Positions 5,744 to 10,855 of a stretch of DNA of 10,855 nucleotides are shown one piece after another (within the stretch, counting starts at the first letter, position 1; each line of letters begins with the position of its first letter). A program made the translations under genes and the position numbers. Source of the stretch: an uncultured bacterium (GTDB lineage: Bacteria > Actinomycetota > Aquicultoria > SKW223); NCBI GenBank assembly GCA_938042205.1, contig CALIRS010000207.1, positions 1 to 10,855 on the forward strand, in the 5' to 3' direction. The notes beneath the pieces were generated by a model, which saw only the letters and a list, made by a program, of their open reading frames with translations, ran no database searches and was not told where the DNA came from.

Positions 5744-6643
5744 TTAGTGAATCTTTAAGTCCAGAAGTTTTTTCTTAGTTTTAAAGAGCAGTGTTGCGAG
5801 GTTGAAAATGTAATCTCTGTTCTCAAGTTTTTCGAGCCACTTCTTGGGGATAGAATCATAACCGTAAAAAGCGCCTGAAATTGCTCCGGTCATTGCACCT
5901 ATAGTATCTGTGTCACCCCCGAGACTGACGGCATAGATAACAGAATCCTTAAAACTATCGGTCGAAAGAAATGAGAATATAGCTGTAGGAACCGATTCGT
6001 GTGCTGTAACTCCATTACCGAGTTCACGCACTACCCTGTCACGGTTTTCTTTTTCAGTAAGTAGATGCTCTATAGCTTTAATTTTCTTTTTGTATATATC
6101 AAGGATAGTAAAGTCATAAAGTTTTTGAATGAAGTTTTTTTCTCTAATCAAAGCAAGGCTAACAGCATAAGCCTCTAATGCGGCGCCTTCCATTGAAAGG
6201 GGATGGCTGTGAGTAATTTGGCTCGTTTTATGAGAAATTTCTCTTAACTTTTTAATGTCGTCAAAGTAGAAAAGTCCTATCGGAGCTATCCTCATTGCTG
6301 CTCCGTTACCGTAAGAACCACCAGGAAAAATCTCTTTATCCAGACACTCATCCCATCTTCTACCTTGCTTAATCATCTTAAATATTCTCGGAGGTCCTGA
6401 ACCGTAGCCTCTCCAGGGTTCTTTATAGTAATTCGAAACAAACTTTTGCGCCATGTTATCGCCATTAAAACCTTTACATTCAATTAATGACTCGGCAATA
6501 CCTATCATCATCGCAGTATCATCTGTATAATGGCTACCAAGATCGGCAGTTACAGTAAAGCTTAAAAAACCTTCCAGGGGTGCTCCCAGTGAGTCACCTA
6601 TAGCTAAACCTGTAAGACAACCTGTAAATCTTTCCATTTTCAT
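5744..6643 (-). CDS. ADP-ribosylglycohydrolase family protein (DraG/ARH-like)
   Basis: A 299-residue cytoplasmic protein with the family's two-magnesium site. GCLTGLAIGDSLGAPLEG (residues 8-25) is the opening helix and loop. YTDDT (39-43) gives the first metal ligands, and GGDTDTIGAM (242-251) gives the second ligand set with Asp244 and Asp246. Between them are GGSYGNGAAMRIAPIGL (108-124) and THSHPLSMEGA (144-154), both typical. The family removes ADP-ribose from Arg or Ser residues, or from other ADP-ribosylated targets. The substrate cannot be told from sequence alone, and no ADP-ribosyltransferase or nitrogenase gene is visible nearby. The start is ATG 6643 with a GGGTG-type weak ribosome binding site 6 nt upstream; a second ATG lies at 6637. 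The gene begins 14 nt after the nuclease gene on the same strand, so co-transcription is likely. Confidence 0.92.
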   Translation of the reverse strand: MKMERFTGCLTGLAIGDSLGAPLEGFLSFTVTADLGSHYTDDTAMMIGIAESLIECKGFNGDNMAQKFVSNYYKEPWRGYGSGPPRIFKMIKQGRRWDECLDKEIFPGGSYGNGAAMRIAPIGLFYFDDIKKLREISHKTSQITHSHPLSMEGAALEAYAVSLALIREKNFIQKLYDFTILDIYKKKIKAIEHLLTEKENRDRVVRELGNGVTAHESVPTAIFSFLSTDSFKDSVIYAVSLGGDTDTIGAMTGAISGAFYGYDSIPKKWLEKLENRDYIFNLATLLFKTKKKLLDLKIH

Positions 6644-6657
6644 TTTTTACACCCGAA

Positions 6658-7377
6658 TTATGGATTGCATACCTTACATGGTCTATGACCAGATTTTATC
6701 GCTTCTTCTCTTGAGCCGAAAGCTTCAAGGTTATAAGGAGAGATTTTCTTTGCCCAGGTGCACCAGGGATAGTGAAAAGGTTCCCTGTTTCTACTGGCGA
6801 CATAATAAACCTGTTGAGATGATTTCTTTTCCCGTATACTTTTTTGAGGCGGGGCCCAGAGTCCGACCTCTCTTTCTCTTGCTTCTCTTTGAAGTTTTAA
6901 AAAATAATCTGCATATTTAACATCCGGGGGATAGGTGTAAACCATGGCATACCCTTGCTTGACAAGTTCTGCATTTACAAAAAGGTTTCCTGCATAAATA
7001 TATCTAAGAAGTCTTCCATATTTATCTCTTTCGCTGATATCCTTTTCCAGTTTTACAGTTTTGCCCAAAATCAACTCTTCGGTTTTTACCCTTGCTTCTT
7101 CAAAATATGGTCTCCCATGCTCAGGTGTGTCAATTCCGATAAGTCTAACTTTTTCTTCTTTTCCGTTTATGGAAACGACAATGGTGTCTCCGTCGATAAC
7201 TCGTGTTACAAGAGCTGTTTCTTTTTTCTCGGTTGTGATTTTGGTTGGGGTATTTTCTGGTTCCCGTCTGGTTTCGCTTAAAGGAGGTATGTTTTGTGAA
7301 GTAGTACAACATGAGAGAGGTGAAAAAATCAAAAATATAAGCATTATGGACAGGATTTTTTGAATCACGATCTTCAT
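6658..7377 (-). CDS. Lipoprotein-like staphylococcal-type nuclease (SNase) with C-terminal Ada-like zinc module
   Basis: A 239-residue protein from ATG 7377; a TTG at 7392 would add five residues, and neither start has a Shine-Dalgarno. Residues 1-22 are a hydrophobic export signal ending PLSCC, a plausible though imperfect lipobox, followed by a Thr/Glu-rich linker. The SNase domain (about 54-176) keeps the calcium and catalytic residues: Asp62 and Asp64 in VIDGDT, Arg78, Asp83 and Glu86 in RLIGIDTPE, and an Arg in KYGRLLR (119-125) matching Arg87 of the S. aureus enzyme. The C-terminus carries HYPWC (His202, Cys206) and CKVC (Cys234, Cys237) with AFGSREEA between, resembling the Ada metal-binding fold with His at the methyl-acceptor position. 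Expected activity is calcium-dependent cleavage of DNA or RNA at the cell surface. It is followed by the ADP-ribosylglycohydrolase gene and lies 67 bp after the pilin-type genes. Confidence 0.9.
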   Translation of the reverse strand: MKIVIQKILSIMLIFLIFSPLSCCTTSQNIPPLSETRREPENTPTKITTEKKETALVTRVIDGDTIVVSINGKEEKVRLIGIDTPEHGRPYFEEARVKTEELILGKTVKLEKDISERDKYGRLLRYIYAGNLFVNAELVKQGYAMVYTYPPDVKYADYFLKLQREAREREVGLWAPPQKSIREKKSSQQVYYVASRNREPFHYPWCTWAKKISPYNLEAFGSREEAIKSGHRPCKVCNP

Positions 7378-7444
7378 GATACGTTGTTTCAAATTTTAAC
7401 AATTTATAAAGATATAAGCATTAAGTTAGATTTTAGATTAAGGA

Positions 7445-8830
7445 TCAACGAGGCAAAATCTCTTCCCAGGAAGTTATTTCGAAACCAGCATTTAATGGGG
7501 GTATAAAATGTGGTGGTTCATTATAAAGCATTCTCTCATCATACCAGTAATCTTTTCGATACCCTGAAACTATTGTACCTCCTACTCTGAATGTTCCTAC
7601 AGGACCTCGATATGCTTGAGCGATGCTACCGACTATGGTAAGGGTGTTCTTAGCGGGACCATCGGCAAAAGCCTCAAATCCAAAAGAGTTATTAAGAGAG
7701 AATATGGCTGCTTTTACAGTGATAGAACCTGGTGCTACATCCTGTCCACTCTGATTATAATGATTTATATAAATGAAGTTGTTTGCAATAAGTCCAAGCA
7801 TATCCTGCTCCGGATTTGCATAGTTGATATCCCCAGTTATGTAGATATTGTTAGAAGCTGCTATTGTCAGTTTTCCGGAAAGAGTTCCCGAGACAAATAC
7901 ATTACCATTTCCCGAATTCCATTTTTGACTGTTGTACTGACTCCAGGCTGAGGAATTCTTAGTAGAAGGAGCTTTTCCGGGAAGCTGGGGTCCATCAACA
8001 TAAATTACTCCACTCTGTGGTAGTGGCACGTTTCCAGTGGGTCCAGTTGAGTTTGGATTGCTATTAGTGATATTTAATCTACCATTTGATAGTAATTCAA
8101 TTTCGGTTCGCCCGTAGTAATAGTAGCCTCCATATGCAGATTTTGCCCAATTGATTAGTTCTGCATTTGAAGAAGGGACCTCCAGGAGGGAAACGTTTTC
8201 TTCATATCCCTTTTGAAAAACCGGGTTACTACCTGAGGCTCTATAAATATATCTGTGAGTGGTTACCTTTCCTTCAAAAACGGGATTTCCATTAATTCTC
8301 ACAATATCGTTGGAATGAAGAGGACCGTGAATAACGTCACCTGTAATGAACCAGATAGTTTCTCCATCAACACCTACTTCGTAGTCTGTAAAATAGATAT
8401 ATCTTACAAAACTCTTTTTTTGGATGGTGGCTTTAACAGTTCTCCGAATCACCTTTCCGTTTACTGTTGTCTCACCAGTTGAGATGACGATTGCTCCTGG
8501 GGATTCAAGTGGCGTGACTTCGAGGTGATATCTGCCGTCGGTTGTGTTGACCCACCCAGTTTGAGCTGGATGGGTTTGGTTAAGATAATACTCATCATCC
8601 TGATTCATGTTCCAGAGGTAATTGTTGATACCTTCCTCTGCAACCAGTAAAGATTTTTCTCTTGATTCCTGGCTTTTTACTGCATGAATATCGTTTTCTG
8701 CAAGAAAATATAGAGCGACTTCTAAGATAGAAATTATCATAAGCGCAAGTATTGCGATTGGAGTCGCATAGAATCCATCTTCACTTCTTCGAAGATTGTA
8801 TAGAAACCTGTTTTGTTTACTATTTAACAT
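7445..8830 (-). CDS. PilX/GspK-like pilin-associated protein with DUF4900 domain
   Basis: A 461-residue protein. After a short basic leader (LRRSEDG, residues 13-19), one hydrophobic segment at about 20-44 is followed by ESREKSLLVAEEGINNYLW (55-73), the amphipathic stretch typical of PilX/GspK-type pilins. The rest is exported and rich in Asn, Gly, Ser and Tyr. It carries the DUF4900 landmarks GDVIHGPLHSND (164-175), NNIYITGDINY (327-337), DMLGLIANNFIYI (343-355), and a C-terminal YDERM..PPHFIPP-SWEE ending. Gly19 could be a prepilin cleavage site, but the usual Glu at +5 is replaced by Pro, as PilX/GspK types also often lack Glu5. ATG 8830 overlaps the end of the PilW-like gene by 11 bp, with GAGGTGAG 8 nt upstream. 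It probably forms part of a minor-pilin complex; the specific role of DUF4900 is not known. Confidence 0.82.
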   Translation of the reverse strand: MLNSKQNRFLYNLRRSEDGFYATPIAILALMIISILEVALYFLAENDIHAVKSQESREKSLLVAEEGINNYLWNMNQDDEYYLNQTHPAQTGWVNTTDGRYHLEVTPLESPGAIVISTGETTVNGKVIRRTVKATIQKKSFVRYIYFTDYEVGVDGETIWFITGDVIHGPLHSNDIVRINGNPVFEGKVTTHRYIYRASGSNPVFQKGYEENVSLLEVPSSNAELINWAKSAYGGYYYYGRTEIELLSNGRLNITNSNPNSTGPTGNVPLPQSGVIYVDGPQLPGKAPSTKNSSAWSQYNSQKWNSGNGNVFVSGTLSGKLTIAASNNIYITGDINYANPEQDMLGLIANNFIYINHYNQSGQDVAPGSITVKAAIFSLNNSFGFEAFADGPAKNTLTIVGSIAQAYRGPVGTFRVGGTIVSGYRKDYWYDERMLYNEPPHFIPPLNAGFEITSWEEILPR

Positions 8831-9446
8831 TTCTTAAGCTCACCTCTGAAGTGAACTCTTGCATGGAAGGCGGATTGTTTAGATCTAAGTCCATTCGCAA
8901 GTTAATCTTTACAATTCTTACCTTCCTTCTTTCACTCTCTGAAAGCGGAAGAGAACTTAAATTTTCAGATGGTGAAGCAAAATACGAGAAGATGGGGTTT
9001 TGATTGTTATTGCGACAGAAAGTAGTAAGTGTGGTGGTAGCAGGAGACCCGGTATAAGTATATGGAGGAGTCGAACCATCAGGCTGATAGACTTTTCTTA
9101 AAAAGTTGCTTCCGGAAAGAATAAGTTCAACTTTTTCGGGTTCGTCATCAGCATCAGTATTTGAATAGAAAATGAGTGTGTTTTCAGAAGCGTAAATAAT
9201 CGCAGGTTGATCTGATAAAGGTATGGCTTCTCTTAAATTCTTTTTTATCCAGTCGATGGATCTTACCGCGTCCTGACGTGTGAGGGAATCGTTATAAAAT
9301 TCCTGCCAATTCTTGTACGTCCATCTAAAAAGTTCGAAAGAACCCGAGATCACTATTGATAATATGGCAAGCACAAATAAAAGCTCTATGAGTGTCCACC
9401 CTTTTTCGTTTAGATATATACCTGTGTTAGTATCTATAAAGGACAT
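8820..9446 (-). CDS. Prepilin with N-terminal methylation motif, PilW/GspJ-like
   Basis: A 208-residue protein from ATG 9446, chosen because GGTGGTG lies 9 nt upstream and the leader becomes a normal 16 residues. In-frame ATGs at 9470 and 9485 would lengthen the leader. The class III signal reads NEKG, cleavage, then WTLIELLFVLAILSIV. Gly16 precedes the site, Glu21 is the conserved +5 Glu, and +1 is Trp in place of the usual Phe. The hydrophobic helix (17-37) leads into an amphipathic stretch with paired Trp and Arg residues (FRWTYKNW, SIDWIKKNLREA), like the alpha-1 helix and early fold of PilW/GspJ minor pilins. The remainder is a beta-rich domain with one Cys and no clear match. It overlaps its neighbours by 20 bp upstream and 11 bp downstream. 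Its expected place is the inner-membrane-assembled tip of a type IV pilus or pseudopilus. Confidence 0.85.
   Translation of the reverse strand: MSFIDTNTGIYLNEKGWTLIELLFVLAILSIVISGSFELFRWTYKNWQEFYNDSLTRQDAVRSIDWIKKNLREAIPLSDQPAIIYASENTLIFYSNTDADDEPEKVELILSGSNFLRKVYQPDGSTPPYTYTGSPATTTLTTFCRNNNQNPIFSYFASPSENLSSLPLSESERRKVRIVKINLRMDLDLNNPPSMQEFTSEVSLRNVK
8839..8846 (-). promoter_or_regulatory. Shine-Dalgarno for the DUF4900 gene
   Basis: On the minus strand, GAGGTGAG lies 8 nt before ATG 8830 and inside the end of the PilW-like gene. It supports translational coupling between the two. Confidence 0.7.
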
Positions 9447-10855
9447 ATTCAGTTTCACCACCGTAAACATCAACAATTCTTTCATCTATCCACCAGATGC
9501 CTGAGCGCCGATAAACATGGTATGTGCCAGGTGTAAGTCCCTGAAACAGTGTTTCACCAGGTGCGTAATCTCCGGTAACTTGAATTCTCTCATAGCCGAC
9601 AGGGCCGGTAACACGGATGGAGACATTGTTTCTTGGAGCGCCATTAGTTCTTTCAGTTCGGACTCTTATGGCTCCAAACTTAGGTGTCTGGGTAAGGAAG
9701 ACTTCAATAAAAGTGTTCTTGTTGGGACTCAATTCAACTTCATCGGAATAATTATTGTATTCCTCCTTTTGTACGAGAAGGAGATATATTCCCGCGTTAA
9801 GTGATTTCTCATATATTCCATGTTCATTAGTTTCACCGGTTGTAACTTCGGATGTCTCTTTATCGGTTAGAGTTATGCTGGCAGCAGGAACAGGTTCTCT
9901 TGTCAGAAGGTCGTAAACTGTAAGATGTATATTCGCGGATGGTCTTGGGCTTAAAACTATTTCCAGAGTGGCTGTTTCGTAAGGAATAACTTCTACGGTA
10001 GCTCCTGATGTCGAAACATAAGAAGCAGCTTTCGCTTCAGTAACTGTCCATATCCCTGGGAAGACATCTTCAAAATGAAATTCTCCAGTATTTTCACTGG
10101 CAGAGATTTGAATTCCAAGAGGATGCGAGAGTGTTATTTGAGACCTTTTGGTAATTAGATTTCTAAAAGGATCAAGCAAGCGGGCATTTAAGGCGCTCTT
10201 TGGTGCCAGATAAAATTCAATGTATTTGATATCACCAAGTTCAATGGTAACTTCTTTGGATTGAGGATAGCAAAGGGTGTTGATGGGAGGATCCACTGTT
10301 ACAAGATAGGTGCCATTTTCAACAGCAGCGAATACTACATCGCCTTTTTCGTCAGTGTAATCGTAGCGTGGAGCAGACGGTCCCGAAACTAAATTTACCT
10401 TGATATCATTAAGGTCAAGGTTCGATTGGTAATTTTTAAGCTGTACAACAATATGTCCACCTGGTGGCAAAGGCTCTTTTGACTCTCTGGCGATTTTTGT
10501 GGTTAGGCTTAAGTGGTTATTTTTCCCAAAAAGAGTCCAGAAGACTGTTACAGTCACTTTTTTCAAATCTCTCGGATCATTGTCCTCAGGGAGAAGTCCA
10601 TCGGAAGGATCATCATACCATTTAACTCTTGTTTCAATCTGAAAGGAGCGATTGTTCCTTTGAACATTTTTGCTTGCTTGAAGAATTCCAGGTGGATTTC
10701 CATTGATAATACCAATATCATCGTAAGGAAGTGATTTTATCCTTTCAATTTCCTCAGAAGCTATTTCCCTGGATATGCTTTTTAAGTTATTGTTCTGGAT
10801 GGCGTTTGCTCCAAATACAAGTAAAGGTACAAAGCTAATGGCAATTAAAAGAACA
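9427..10855 (-). CDS. PilV-like minor pilin fused to four tandem beta-sandwich repeats, N-terminus cut by the window edge
   Basis: The frame continues to the window edge, so 475 residues are visible and the start is missing; the TTG at 10566 is internal. The visible N-terminus VLLIAISFVPLLVFGANAI is the pilin hydrophobic helix without its cleavage site. It is followed by EIASEEIERIKSLPYDDIGI (residues 30-49) and NGNPPGI, a PilV hallmark, then by strand VTVTVFW..GKNNHLSLTTKIA (100-122), also typical of PilV. From about 133 come four repeats of 84-87 residues (133-218, 219-304, 305-391, 392-475). Each carries a Gly-x-Tyr/Trp turn near its middle or end (NGTYLV, PGIWTV, AGIYLL, PGTYHV), as in carboxypeptidase-regulatory-like or Ig-like folds that serve as stalks or adhesins. 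It is the first visible gene of the pilin operon and overlaps the PilW-like gene by 20 bp. Confidence 0.82.
   Translation of the reverse strand, partial: VLLIAISFVPLLVFGANAIQNNNLKSISREIASEEIERIKSLPYDDIGIINGNPPGILQASKNVQRNNRSFQIETRVKWYDDPSDGLLPEDNDPRDLKKVTVTVFWTLFGKNNHLSLTTKIARESKEPLPPGGHIVVQLKNYQSNLDLNDIKVNLVSGPSAPRYDYTDEKGDVVFAAVENGTYLVTVDPPINTLCYPQSKEVTIELGDIKYIEFYLAPKSALNARLLDPFRNLITKRSQITLSHPLGIQISASENTGEFHFEDVFPGIWTVTEAKAASYVSTSGATVEVIPYETATLEIVLSPRPSANIHLTVYDLLTREPVPAASITLTDKETSEVTTGETNEHGIYEKSLNAGIYLLLVQKEEYNNYSDEVELSPNKNTFIEVFLTQTPKFGAIRVRTERTNGAPRNNVSIRVTGPVGYERIQVTGDYAPGETLFQGLTPGTYHVYRRSGIWWIDERIVDVYGGETEYVLYRY
9456..9462 (-). promoter_or_regulatory. Shine-Dalgarno choosing ATG 9446 for the PilW-like gene
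   Basis: On the minus strand GGTGGTG lies 9 nt before ATG 9446 and inside the 3' end of the PilV-like gene. The other in-frame ATGs, at 9470 and 9485, have nothing comparable upstream. Confidence 0.5.

Noticed and set aside
10564..10566. TTG as start of a separate 379-residue protein
   Set aside because: The frame continues upstream to the window edge and encodes a clear PilV-type helix and core, so this codon is internal.

Overview
The window is 10.9 kb of bacterial chromosome, about 40% GC by eye. The proteins are rich in Lys, Glu and Ile, and Arg is mostly encoded by AGA/AGG. GTG and TTG starts occur with good Shine-Dalgarno sequences. Archaeal-type PEP carboxylase, a DUF3048 protein and DUF4900/pilin-like proteins together suggest an anaerobic, possibly thermophilic, deep-branching or candidate-phylum lineage (Thermotogae/Atribacterota/Caldiserica-like or a clostridial relative). 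This is inference; the window has no rRNA or other marker that fixes the taxon.

Left part, plus strand (1-3652). The 3' end of an archaeal-type PEP carboxylase gene comes first. A 218-bp spacer follows, holding a long GC-rich inverted repeat with an inner hairpin. Then comes a tight four-gene operon: glutamate racemase (murI), an MBL-fold hydrolase overlapping murI by 4 bp, ribonuclease PH (rph) and a RdgB/HAM1-type XTP/dITP pyrophosphatase. This is cell-wall precursor supply plus tRNA maturation and nucleotide-pool cleaning.

Middle (3637-5705). A membrane-anchored DUF3048 (YerB-like) gene runs on the minus strand and overlaps the 3' end of rdgB tail-to-tail by 16 bp. It is divergent from a gene for a lipoprotein of the PEBP (YbhB/YbcL) family. 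A tRNA-Pro(UGG) gene with its own promoter follows. Both murI and the PEBP gene have an extended -10 motif 7-8 nt before the ATG and no Shine-Dalgarno, which fits leaderless transcripts.

Right part, all minus strand (10855 to 5744). In order of transcription, three overlapping pilin-type genes come first: a PilV-like pilin, cut by the window edge, fused to four tandem ~86-residue beta-sandwich repeats; a PilW/GspJ-like prepilin; and a PilX/GspK-like DUF4900 protein. After a short gap come a lipoprotein-like staphylococcal-type nuclease with a C-terminal Ada-like zinc module, then an ADP-ribosylglycohydrolase. The pilin trio looks like a minor-pilin complex of a type IV pilus or type II secretion-like machine. 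A link between it and the surface nuclease, for example in handling external DNA, is a hypothesis. The most noteworthy items are the pilin-repeat fusion, the nuclease-zinc-module protein, the structured element before murI and the putative leaderless promoters.
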